Part shown: positions 23,291 through 34,482 of the stretch, in pieces
Numbering within the stretch: the first letter of the stretch is position 1
Layout: every line of letters begins with the position of its first letter
From: Gordius sp. MW1
Taxonomy: Eukaryota > Nematomorpha > Gordioida > Gordea > Gordiidae
Direction of reading: 5' to 3'
NCBI GenBank assembly: GCA_964036665.1
Contig: OZ038529.1
Coordinates: 23,074,060-23,138,059 of the forward strand
Length of the DNA stretch: 64,000 bases
Position numbers and translations under genes: made by a program
The notes under the pieces: generated by a model
What the model was told of the DNA's origin: nothing
Databases searched by the model: none
Seen by the model: only the letters and a program-made list of their open reading frames with translations

Positions 23291-26200
23291 ATGGAAAACA
23301 CATTATTAATCAAGGAGCAACCCTATTGTCATGTTGTAATGAACCAGCATCGTGTGTCAAATTGCTCTTATTGTTTGTAAGCTATATATTATTCCATGCT
23401 TATAATTTATAAATAATTAACAAACCTTAGAAAGGAAGAAAAATTACAAATTTGTACAAAATGCCAAACAACCTATTATTGTGGTAAAAAATGTCAGGTA
23501 TATAATTTATTCTCCAATTTTTTGATTGTTGCTACGTTTAAATTTTAAGACATACTTGATATATTTTGTTTTATATTGTAACCTAATATTGAAAAACTTT
23601 TTTAAAGCCATTTATTTGTTCTATATAATTGATTCTTTCAAAACTTTTTCAAACCTGTGATATTAACACTTTGTAGGTTGGGTCAAAAATGCTAACACGG
23701 ATGTATTTGGGGCATAGACTAGATAGACTACTCATCAACGCACAAAATGTGTACCCTTTTTTCCACCATTTTGAAACGAGTATTGTAACGTTGTGAGCAT
23801 ATAGAAATTCGTAATTTTCGCAAATTAAATAATTTTAAAAAGGTAAATAAAAAAATATTAGAGTGGGTAGATATCAAAAACAGCATTTTAAAATAAATAT
23901 CATTAAAAAAATACATAAAAATTAAAAATGTAAAAATTGCGATTAAAGTTTGTTTAATAATATAGTGCCATCAATATTTTGTATAATATTAATTTATTGA
24001 CGTTTTTTTAATTTATAAACTAGTGAGGAAGGTAAATTGACTGTTATAGGGCAAAATTACAGGTTAAAATACACCAAATACACTCTTCAAAATGGAGGAA
24101 AATTAGACACACAATTACCCATATTCAACATATGGCATGAGCAGTCTATAGTCTAAGATTTGGGGCCATAATTACCCCAAACTTTAAATAGCTATAACTT
24201 AGACATTTTATAATATAAACTTGTCAAAGTTTGCAAGAATAATATATTTCAACTCCTATACGTTCATTTATATATTAGTTTGCCTATTTGATCAAGTGGT
24301 TTACATTTTATGCCTATAATTATAGCAGCCCCCAAAAATTTTCCCCTTATGGCTATTTTGGCCCATACCAAAAAAAAATATTATTTATTTTATGGTTTAA
24401 TCAATAAGATTATATAAAAGAAGGTTGAAACTATAAATGTGGAAAATTTGGTCAAAAATAACCTAAAAACAAAAAAAATAGAGATGTTCAAACTTAGGCA
24501 ATTTTTGGCTTTTAATTTTTTAAGGCAAAAAAAGTTACTATTGGTCTCAACTCATATTTTTAAAGTTATTTTATAAAATTTTTCATATAGATTCATAATA
24601 AAAGATCAAAATTAATGAAAAATATTTAAATGAAAAATGTTATAAAAGAATTTTTATCAGGGTATAAAAATTTTACATATACATTTTCTACATATATTTA
24701 TATAGTCATAAATTTGCTAAATTTCACTAAATTCTTAATTGTTATATCTGTAATAATTAATTTAAAACAATCAAGAGGAGTTTTGGTTGCCCATACATAT
24801 GGCTTTACTAGAGGTAAATGTAATACACAATTCTATTTCGTTCTAACATTTTTATTAGGACTATTTTTGTGCCACTTATTATTGTCTTTCCCTTTGAAAT
24901 ATATCATATAATAAAAGCTCTTAAGTTATTTCCTATAAAAGTAATTAATTTTGTTAAGCATACCAATTAATTCTTCTTCATCTTAATCTCCTGTTAACTC
25001 ACTCTCAGATTCATGACTACTCATGTATATTTAATCATAGATTCATCAAGAATTACTTGATGAAATGTTATAACTGTTATGTTCATATACCATCTTAAAA
25101 AAACTGCACTTTTTAATATTAGACTTATTAAAAATCAAAAAATGCAGGAAAAATCACACAAATAAGCACTTTGAAATACCACAAAAAAAAGAAGTAATAT
25201 GTTAAAATCAAAGTTTAAAATTTGAATATTATAAATAAAAAGATATGTATACAAAAAATTTCTTCACAAATGGGTTTACAATAATGGGTTCTAATAATAT
25301 ATTTCAAAAAAAATGTTAAATTTTTTTTCTTCATTTTATGGAAGGTGGGGTCGTGGAAGACCCCGGGCATCTAAAACACTCTCTATCTTAAAAACTATTG
25401 GATAAAAACTAGCCAAATTTTGAATAGATATTCTAACGTAAATTTTGTTAAGCTATTGAAAAAAGGAAATTGTAATATTCACGTTTATTTTGTACAGCAT
25501 TTTTAAACGGCTTGGGGTCATTATTACCCCACCCAACTTACAAAGTGTTAATATACTAATTGACAATTATAATATTGATAAATTAAATTTATATTATTTT
25601 TGAGAATAAAATAAAATAATAACTTTGTAATAAAAGTAATTTTGATGTAGATAATATATTGACAAAAGTTGGGTTATGAGCCATTGTCTCCATTAATTAA
25701 ATCTATTAATAAAAGTTGCCAACTGTTATAATACTATTTTAGTAACTAAATATATCTCAATGTTTCAACTTCTAGTTGTAATACTATAATTTTTTACTCT
25801 TCAGTTACTTTTTAAATAAAGTTTTGGATGAATTTAAAAAAAAAACTGGGAGAGGGGCATATATTTTAAACTTTGCCAGTAATATAACGGTAAAAAGGGA
25901 TTTAAACTAAAAAAATGCTACTTTTTAAGAATCAAGAACAATTCAAAGCATGTTTTGTCCTAATGTTTTATAACTTCAGAGGTAATAAATTTAGTATCAT
26001 GTTATGTCATGGGTTTAGCCAGCATTGAAATTAAAGGGGGGGGGCAATAATGTTAGGGAGGGGCAAAATGATCATTTTTTGAATTTTTAGCCATAATAAA
26101 TTACAACAAATTTTTGGATTCAGAGGGGAGCAGCCGCCCCTCCCTGCCCCCCCCCCCCCCTTCTCTACACCCATATGTTATGTTAATAATTACATTAGAA

Positions 26201-29200
26201 AAAGGATTGGCACCTGGGTCACAAACAAGAGTGTGAGTCACTGCTCAGCATCTTGCCAGAATATAGGCCCAAAATTCCGGCTACCGTTCTACTCATGGCC
26301 AGGATAATTAACAAACTTACGATAGTAATTATATTTACTAATTTATATGAGCTTTCTGAAATTTATGAATAAAATTAAAACATTAAAAGTTAAATTTTTA
26401 AGAATTTGCATCTTTAGCAGACTTAAAATGTTGTTGAAAGGCTGATGAATCTAAATGATGGGCAATTTAAAATTTATAAATATAGTATTTTTTGTTAAAA
26501 TGCTTTTATTACGTAAAATTGATACATGATATATACAATAAAAGATCATAAAATATTATAAATAAAAAACTATTCATTAGATTTGTCAATAGCCAACACC
26601 GGCCATATGAGATAAAGGTTTGCAATTATATTTAGCCAATAAATGCGGATTTTTTGACGTAAAATAAAGCTGGGTTAGTATTTAGCTTTGAGGATCTGCT
26701 TTCTATCGATTTAAAAAATGCTAATGCTTCCTTGCCAAAAGAAGTGGAACATAAATGTACTTTAAAAAGTTTTTTTCTAATGTATTCATCCGTGATAGGA
26801 AAAAGATTTAGATGCCCCAAAAGATAAAGATTTTTACAAAGCAAGTTGGATTCCAACAAGACATTTTCAAGATCTCCTTTCACATAAGGAAGAAATTAAA
26901 ACTGATCTCGATAGGATCGATTGCTTCATTACGTACGGACATGCACTACAAAAGCTTTTACCTCCTCAAATTTTTTCTACCCTTTCAGCCGACAATTTGT
27001 TAGATCTTTTTGGCAAAGTGAATATTTTCGTTTTTCATTTAACTAAATTTATCTGCAAACCAATTTATTAATTGTTAATTATTTTTTAAAATTTTAAAGT
27101 GAGATAATTTAGAATTTTTGTTTAATTGCATTATTTTATATATGAAATCATATCAATAATGTTTTTAACGATTTTCAATGTGTTTACATAAGGTTATGAT
27201 TAACACGTATTCAATATTGGACCAAGATTTCAAGCCAGTAGCCCATGGACTATACTTAAAGTATATTTATATGTTTAAATATCATGGGTTGTGCAACTTT
27301 CGAGACGTTTTATAATTTTTGCATTAATTTTATTAAAAATTATAAAATAAGAATTCTAAATGTAAATAATTGTGTGTTTAGTATATATTTAACCATAAAG
27401 GCTGAAAGTTATAATGTAAAACAATTAATTTACAAATTGCAAATATATATATATATAACATAATATATAAATTAGAATGTATCCATAGTGCATCATACCT
27501 AGATCATAGCTGTTATCCAAATGCCGGTGTAACTTTTGATGGGGCCAAGATGAGTATACGTTTAATACAAATCCTACCCCCAGGACAAGAACCATCCCAA
27601 AAAAATGTAATTAAATTTTTTTCTGTATAATAGTGTTTTAAAAACGGCTGGGTTTTGTTTAATAAACCCTTGGTTAACTTTTAAACTTTTAAACTTTAAT
27701 ATTTTTGTTTTTTACAATGATGAGAGTGATTATTTTGATTTTGGTGAATTGAAGGTATTTATCCGCTACATGGATCCACTTGAAGTTGGGAGGAAAGAGA
27801 AATTACAAAATTTGTATTACTTTACCTGTCAATGCTCTTTGTGCAAATTAGATGGGGACTATTACGTAAATGAAATTTTTTGAATAACCTTAAATTGTGA
27901 AAATGACTTTATCAAGCACTTGAAGTAGTATAGTTATGATTTGAAATTCAGATTTTCTTATTTAATACCGAGCCAAAGTAGGTTAAGTGTTATTATAAAG
28001 TGTTAAATTTTTATATAAGACACTTTAATAACTTATAAGCTGAAATTTAACATTCAATTTCATACAATTCAATAGCAATATCGGAATGTTTTCCAAGTTT
28101 TTAGAATTTTTAACTTTATATATATATTTATTTATTTCATTTTCACAAAATATGTATTTTTAAAAATAATTTAGTTGTTTGTTTATTTGATAAAAATGTA
28201 ACACTTAAGATGTTATACTTTCATTTTAAAATTGATATGAACTTAAAAATGAAACGAATTTTTTCTTTATACTTATATGTGCTTTTATGCAGTTTGAACA
28301 AGGCAAAATAACCCCTGAAGTGACCCAATCTTTAGATGTCCCACCAGGTCCACTCGTGCTTATACAAAGTAATTTATCACAAATTTTTATAAAAAGGTCC
28401 TTAAAACTCCAATTTATTAATAAAAATAAATATATATTAAAAATAAATGATTATGCTCAAACTATTTTAGTTTTTAAATTTAATTTTTATTAACGTGCGA
28501 GCTGGGTTAATAATAATTGCAGATAGCAAATGTTGGGAAGATCCTCATAAAGATTTGGTAGAAAGGTTGCCCAAACATTACCCCGTTTCGACTGATCCGT
28601 CGCATAACGCGAAGTTAAAAGAGCGCATGGATGCGTGCATAGAGGGTCGAGAAGATTGGTCTAAAGCCTATGCCTGTGGTCTCGCTTTTTATCAAGGGAC
28701 CCTAGAGTATATATGTCATTCATACATATGTTGTAAAAACGGCTGGGTCTTGTTTGGTCGACCTTCGGTTTTAGTTGACTAAATAAAAATGAACAAAAGT
28801 TTTTCCGGTTTGTTTTTCTTAGTCGACCTCTAGGCTTAGTCGAAATTTGAAAAACAGAACCATAAACCAAACACCGTTTTTAAAAAATTACTTCACACAA
28901 ACGAGCGTTTTATGAAATGACAGGCTTAAAGTTTGGTAGTTAGGGGGGGGGGCAATTTGTTTTTAGCTTTTGTCTAAGGAGATTATGGAGCATGTAGAGG
29001 CTTTAGAGGGTAATGAAAAATTTCTTAGCGGTCGGGCCCGTTGAAATGTTAATGATGTTTATATTTAATATGTAATGGACAAAAAGTTCTTAATTCTCCA
29101 CCTAAATGTGGTAACTTATTATTTCTAAAATTTATACAATTTTTATAAGTAGCGACTTGAATGTCACTTGAAACTTAAAACCAACGTATACAAACCTGTT

Positions 29201-29910
29201 TGCTTTAAATTACGAAATTCTCGCACAATGAATGTAACCTTAATTGTGTATACGTAACATTTGTATATACCTGCATCATAATTATTGTATAAAAAAATTT
29301 ACCATACTTTTTATTCTTAAGCTAATAAAGCTTAACGAAAAATAAAATGGTAATCAGAATTGGTTGATATTTTTAATCGTAAAATGTATTTATTTTTCGT
29401 CCCAGGATATATTATCCCCCCAACGATCCCGTGCTCGCTATGCACGCCCTCAAAATGGCAAAGATCGCCAGAATTTTGAAGGGCTTTAAAGAGGCTGACG
29501 ATTGGCTTAGCAAAGTAATTGAAAATTCTTTGATACTTATATAATTTTTTTGCTTTTAATTATGTTTCATCAAATTGTGAAAATTAATTTTCAATAATTA
29601 TTTGTAATTTAGAACTTTTACGCGTATTTATGTAACTGAGGTTATTAGGATTCTCAAAATACAATGCGATATTCATCAGTGTTTCTACACTTTTACAACA
29701 TGGAAAAAATATATATTTTTTATAATGCAACTTATCAAACATTAGGCTAAAAAGATCCTAGAATTGCTGTATCCTGCTAGAGTCGACTCAGGCGATAGAA
29801 AAATCGTCGAGCCATATATGATTAGGTGTATGAAAGAGCTCAAGCTAGAAAATGATTTAGATCTACAACACATCCAAATGGGAGATGCTTTTAAACAACC
29901 GAGAAATTAA
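23291..29910 (+). CDS. SMYD-family SET and MYND protein, short at the N-terminus
   Basis: Eleven exons join in phase: 23291-23376, 23431-23497, 26199-26324, 26799-27017, 27193-27260, 27489-27606, 27755-27865, 28293-28368, 28523-28706, 29406-29514 and 29746-29910 (442 residues). The MYND zinc finger is complete: Cys25, 28, 37, 40, 46, 50, His59, Cys63. The SET core follows: ASYLDHSCYPNAGVTFDG (about 190-207), VFIRYMDPLEVGRKEKLQ, and post-SET FTCQCSLC. A TPR-like tail follows. SMYD proteins methylate lysines using SAM. Two oddities: the frame begins at MENTLLIKEQPY, so the usual first SET strand with the SAM-binding GxG is absent, and the NHSC motif reads DHSC. Upstream in-frame sequence stops at 23282. 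Either an unseen exon exists, or this is a degenerate family member. Several introns contain transposons. Confidence 0.87.
23667..25547 (+). mobile_element. piggyBac-like element, TTAA-flanked, in a SMYD intron
   Basis: 1881 bp between TTAA sites (23663-23666 and 25548-25551), with inverted ends CACTTTGTAGGTTGGGT and ACCCAACTTACAAAGTG. Subterminal GGGGCCATAATTACCCC-type palindromes at 24162 and TGGGGTCATTATTACCCC at 25513 fit piggyBac MITEs. The TTAA target is the superfamily signature. The only long frame (24630-24911) is hydrophobic and not recognisable as transposase. A hAT MITE is nested at 23713. Confidence 0.85.
23713..24157 (+). mobile_element. hAT MITE, CATAGACTA family (copy 2), nested in the piggyBac element
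   Basis: 445 bp, flanked by a perfect 8-bp duplication ATTTGGGG (23705-23712 and 24158-24165). It starts CATAGACTAGATAGACTACT and ends AGTCTATAGTCTAAG. The two copies in the window share the whole core. Confidence 0.9.
26006..26172 (+). mobile_element. MITE, GCGTAGCC family, in a SMYD intron
   Basis: CATGGGTTTAGCCAGCATTG start, GGGGGGGG, AT core, CCGCCCCTCCCTGCCCC, and a decayed right end TCTACACCCATATG. It ends about 26 bp before the MYND-completing exon at 26199, close to its acceptor. Confidence 0.7.
26560..26790 (-). repeat. Unidentified repeat with minus-strand coding remnant
   Basis: The minus-strand frame here shares SFGKEALAFFKSIESR-like residues with the one at 3948-4220 (SYGKMALALFKVIGRR). 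Both continue with a similar K.NPALF/KYSPAFL segment. The remnant ends just before the SMYD exon at 26799. The element type is not recognised. Confidence 0.4.
27631..27680 (+). mobile_element. MITE end, GGCTGGGTTTTGTTT family, partial
   Basis: TAGTGTTTTAAAAACGGCTG followed by GGTTTTGTTTAATAAACC. Only the left end is present. It begins about 24 bp after a SMYD exon. Confidence 0.6.
28728..28890 (+). mobile_element. MITE, GGCTGGGTTTTGTTTGG family, in a SMYD intron
   Basis: Begins TTGTAAAAACGGCTGGGTC, carries GTCGACC/GTCGACTAA-type inverted segments, and ends with a decayed AAACACCGTTTTTAAAA. It starts 21 bp after the donor of exon 28523-28706. Confidence 0.72.
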
Positions 29911-31800
29911 CAATTGAAATTCAATTTTTATAATACGTATTATATTGAAATTTATGTACATTTTCAAAGAATTTATATTATGAACGTTTGCGCCCCATAT
30001 ATCGCGATGGAGAACGATTTTAAAAATAAATGTTGTGCAATTTATGGGGTTGTTTTTGACAATAACACAGGTTTACGAAAAAGATCATCCTGCAATCAAA
30101 TCTATAATTCCGATAAAGATTTTTTGCGCTGAATAATAATATGTTGTTAGTTTTTCCCCCAAAACTTTCAGCTTTTAGATAAACTAGGTTGAAGATGCAA
30201 AAAATGCCCATTATAACCCGAGGCAATGTTGCCAAAAGTTAGAAACTTTTGTAAAAATCATAAAAAAATTTGATTGTGGCGTCCATTTTTCAAGACTTCT
30301 AGCTGATTTGGTCAGGAGGGCTCCGCGTACAATTTGTAATCCTCTATACCCCATGTAGTTGTTTTCAGTAAGGTCGGGTAAATTTTATGGGAGTCACTCC
30401 TGACATCTATACTCTAATAAAATTAATCAGTTTAAGTTAAAGTTACCAGCTATATCTCCAATTCTGAAAGTAAGAATAAATGTTATCAACATTTTTTCAC
30501 AGCACATAAAAATTTAATATGGTTTTTAGATCTTAATTTAATGCGTTCTACACAATTTATTTATACTGTTATTTCACTTTTGTTCTTTAAAATTATATTT
30601 ATTTTGAATATTATATATCGAATTGCTCACGACCTATTTCATTGACCGCAAACTTGCAACTAGATCAGTTCTATGTGTTTAAGTGTTATAAGCTTGTTCT
30701 ATGTAATTCACTTTTAAATTATGTATTATGTAAAATGCTTTATTTAATAATCAATAAAATCATTAAAAACTAATCAAGTAACACATGTTTAATATAACCA
30801 TAGTTCAATAACGTCTTAATTGTACTTTAAATAAACTATAGAGATGCCAATTTATTTCTCATTAATCAAACTTTAAGTATTATATCAAGGACGTCTCTTT
30901 GATTTTGTTTAAATCATGTTTTAAAAATTAATATTATTTAATTTATTGGATTTATTTAACTGGCTATCCTGATAAAATAATAAATATAACGGGTTTATAC
31001 TAAAATCAACTTTGTCAATGTAGACTCAAGGCAGAAAAAGTGGCCTAAATGAGGGCCGCCCCTCTGTTTTTTGATTATTAACTAAATTAAATGAGTTAAA
31101 AATTAAAATTTCATAGTTCAGTTACCTCAAAGACACTTATAAAAACCTAGAAACATAATATATATATCTAATTTTTTTTTATTTAATTTTTGACAAAATG
31201 CGTTGTAAAATTTCCGAATATGATTGTGAAAATTGCTATGAAAAAAAACTTGTTTGAACATTTATTTTCCATGAAAGCACCAGGGAATAGAATTGTAAAT
31301 ATACCCTCTTTCTTTTATTTCCAATAAATTACTACAATTTGTTAGTTAAATGACTAATTTTTCTCGCTAATGCAGGGTCAATATTGAAGGATTTACGTAA
31401 TTGGTGATATTGATTTTACAAAATTAAGATAAACACTACATTTGATTAAGAATATCGTAAACAATTTTGTTTGCAAAGTGGAAGATCGCTTTTAAAAAGT
31501 GATATTGTAGCTTGCGTAACGTTCATTTTTCTGTGAAAATATTTGGTTACAAATATTTTTATATTATTTCGTTAATCTAGATATAACAAATATATAACAA
31601 TCATTTATATATATATAAAGCCACTTTGATGGAGATTTGTCTAAATTTTAATTTAAGAACAACCTAATAATGTCCTCATCTACATTAATTTTATAATTTC
31701 TCTGCTCTTTATGCTAGAATATATGTTTTTCTTTTAATATCTCCCTCGAGTCAAGGAGAAAAGGTGCTTTAACTGAATTCATATTATACCTACACATGAT
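29911..31800. other. AT-rich gap after SMYD
   Basis: Contains the SMYD 3' UTR and AT-rich DNA. Two frames near 29914-30235 are unremarkable. No gene or clear repeat identified. Confidence 0.4.
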
Positions 31801-32049
31801 TCTACAGTTACACGGCAATTACTCAAAGTCATTTACGCCACTAGGCATGGAATGCGCGCTCCATACGCAGGTTTGGCCTATCTAGGTTGGTCATTTAATA
31901 AAACTTTGTGGCTAATGGGGAAGGATTGTTAACTGAACAAAAAATAATTGATATGTATAAAGCTGGATACCAGGCGAGGGCAAGGTATGTGATATTATTG
32001 AAGCTCAAAGGAAAACCCAAATTGAAACAAAACATGATATTCATTAGAG

Positions 32050-32200
32050 ACCTGCACCGGGCCTGTTGGCCAGTCGGCCCGCCCGTAATAAAAATTTCAA
32101 AGCCCGGCCCGGTCCGGGCCCGTCAAAATATTAAATTATAAGCCCGGGCCCGGCCCGCTAATTTTATACAAAGCCCGAGCCCGGCCCGGGCCCCTAAAAT
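32050..32200 (+). repeat. GGCCCGGGCC-rich repeat inside the phosphatase pseudogene
   Basis: AGAGACCTGCACCGGGCC opens a stretch dominated by GCCCGGCCCGGGCC blocks separated by AT-rich spacers. Similar blocks occur around 4660-5050, 48240-48310, 51480-51730 and 53510-53750. Probably a decayed hAT-like MITE; no target duplication could be read. Confidence 0.5.
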
Positions 32201-32777
32201 TTTTTATTTAATTTTTTTATCGATATGGTAAACAATATTTGTGTGTAAAAAATGTTGATAAAAATATTGTAGAAATAATAAATAGGTAATTCCAGGTCAT
32301 ATCATTTAGGAAAAGACCTACATAAAAATTTTTTTTTTACAAGTGGCATTTTGGGATACACAAAACATATAAGCCAAATAAACTTTCAAGTCCCTTATTT
32401 AAGGTTATAATGTTTTTAATAGAGTTATTTGGCTTCTTTACTTTTCCACCATTTTAATTAATTAGGTTATTGATATAAAATAAAAAAACAGTGATATTTA
32501 GAACTTGAAGATATAAATTTTAGAATTTGTTTTTGAATTTGTTTATTATAATCTTCTCCTTCTTTATCATCGTTAATCATAATGTGTTTATAAATTTTGG
32601 AAGTTGGGTCGGGGTCAGATTAAGTAGATGTAAGCAACGGTTAGCATGTATTTGCGGGGAATTATAGCCAGTTTCGCAATTATCCGATATATAGCAACAA
32701 CCTAAACAAGTTGCCCTAGGGCACAAAAACATTAATAAAATATGAGGTCCGGCGAGGTCGAAAAAAGTAAAGCTAAT

Positions 32778-32916
32778 CAGCGGTCATTAACTAGTCTATT
32801 TGCAAAAGCAAAATAAAAGTCTTTTACAGGAGCATAAGTCCACAGCCATTAAAAATCCGTATAAGTTTCCACGGCAATTATTGAAAAATTACGAGTTGGA
32901 CAGGACAGGACGTACA
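32778..32916 (+). repeat. 139-bp dispersed repeat (copy 1)
   Basis: Shares long exact runs with 35698-35835, for example AGTCCACAGCCATTAAAAAT, GTATAAGTTTCCACGGCAAT and GGACAGGACAGGACG. Type unknown. It lies directly before block 2 of the phosphatase pseudogene. Confidence 0.8.
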
Positions 32917-33560
32917 ACGGATAGTTCCTGAGGTCCAGACTTACCTATCAGAAAACAATCTTACCTTTGTGGAAATTTTTAAATCTTTAAATATTAATGA
33001 ATTCACCAAATTAAGTTTACACGATTTTGCCAAAGTCCAGGATCCATTAAATTGCTTGGCAAAACAAAATGGGACCGATTCTGTGCCTGCCTTTGCCAAA
33101 GCTGATGATGCCTACGATAAGTTAAACCATGTCGTAGATCTCATGTACATCAATGCGGTTGAAAATAATCGAGAATTACAAAGACAGTTGTTGGTCATTT
33201 AGTTGATAAAATATTGACAGAATCTTGGGAAACGATTCAATAGTTTGATAAGGATGGAAAAAAGTTCGGGGAAAATAACAAGCCCTTCGTCCTATCCTCA
33301 GCTCCGATCACACCTTAGGTGCTTTAATGACTGCATTTGATATTCCCTATCAAGCTCGGCCTGATTATGGTTCTGCACTTGTATATGAACTTTGGTTGCT
33401 AAAAGAAACAACTGGAGAGCAATATAAAAATATTTCCTATAAAATTAGGTTTTGGACAAAAAGCAATGCCCTTGCTAGGCCACGATTTATAAAAAGCTTT
33501 CAACTAAATGATCTACAACTAATGCATGATATAAGAGCACCAGACTCAAGTATCTAATGA

Positions 33561-34222
33561 AAAATTGTCTGACCTTGTCTCAATACCTTAAAAGGTTAGA
33601 GTTAGCTAAAGTTAATGTGACACCTTGAACTCGAATACGCATCCGTGTTTTTATTGCGCATGTTAATTATATTTAAAACTTGTGCGTTTATGTGAAATAT
33701 TATTTTTAATAATTTTTTTCATACTTTTATATTTACTAATAAGAAGGTAAAGCACCAAATATATTTATATATATGAAGACGAAATAAAGTTGAAAGAATG
33801 CTTTGCTTAAAATTTAAAAATATTCAGTCTTAATAGAGTTTTGATCTCTTTTTTATAAAGCGACTATATCAAACAACTTTATATATAATTGTTATAAAAT
33901 AAATGATATTAAGCTATAATTTATTAGCTTAAGATCCATCAAATAATCTTCATTTCAAATCATTAATGCAATTTTAAACTAAAAGCTTTTGGAGCGATTT
34001 ATTCTCCGTAATAGACGGCCTGCTCTTCACATCTTAATCAAGGAAAAAGGAAAAGAGCTCATGCCTATACCGATACTCTCAAACTAACACATCTAATCAT
34101 ATAAATAATCAAAAACTACGCGCGCGCGAGGGTCGATTATGTACAACGCCCGATATCTACGCGTAAAACCGATAGAGAAGGGGACGAATGTGTGTGGGGG
34201 ATGTGGTGTGCATAGTTCTTAG
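33561..34222. other. Intergenic, between phosphatase pseudogene and SNIP1
   Basis: AT-rich up to about 34000, then slightly richer with a CGCGCGCG run at 34119. No gene seen. Confidence 0.4.
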
Positions 34223-34430
34223 TAGTATTGTAAAGACGGCTGGGTTTTGTTTGGTCGACCTTTGATTTTAGTCGACTAAACATAAATAGAGAGTAAAGGT
34301 TTTTTGGTCAAACCTTTAACCTATTTATGCGACTAAGAAAAACGGACCAAAAAATCTTTGATCTGTTGATGTTTAGTCGACTAAAACCGATGGTCGACCA
34401 AAACAAAACCCAGCCGTTTTTACAACACTA
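34223..34430 (+). mobile_element. MITE, GGCTGGGTTTTGTTTGG family, complete copy
   Basis: The best preserved copy. The left end TAGTATTGTAAAGACGGCTG mirrors the right end CCAGCCGTTTTTACAACACTA. GTCGACTAAA occurs inverted inside. It lies about 50 bp downstream of the SNIP1 stop, so it may lie in that gene's 3' UTR. Confidence 0.85.
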
Positions 34431-34482
34431 GCTTCGTAGTTTATACATCATAAATAAATTAGGGTAAAAAATTCATAATTTA

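Larger units (their letters stand above)
31808..33557 (+). pseudogene. Histidine acid phosphatase, decayed
   Basis: Three blocks of a histidine acid phosphatase can be read. Block 1 (31808-31986) holds the catalytic N-terminal motif as ATRHGMRAPYAG, then GEGLLTEQKIIDMYKAGYQA in a different frame, so an indel lies between them. It ends at a plausible donor, AG|GTATGT. Block 2 (about 32937-33200) gives EVQTYLSENNLTFVEIFKSL and QDPLNCLAKQNG, followed by an in-frame TAG at about 33239. Block 3 (about 33297-33557) holds the C-terminal acid site as SSDHTLGALMTAFDI and PDYGSALVYELWLLKE in another frame. The middle of the enzyme (about 60-70 residues) is missing and the gap holds repeats. Family members hydrolyse phosphomonoesters, often as secreted or lysosomal enzymes. 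Confidence 0.8.

Noticed and set aside
24630..24911. Hydrophobic 93-residue frame that could be a membrane protein
   Set aside because: It lies inside the TTAA-flanked element, is AT-driven (I, L, F, N rich), and has no transposase or transporter signature.
32969..33202. Intact small gene
   Set aside because: It is block 2 of the histidine acid phosphatase pseudogene; the flanking blocks and a downstream TAG show it is a fragment.
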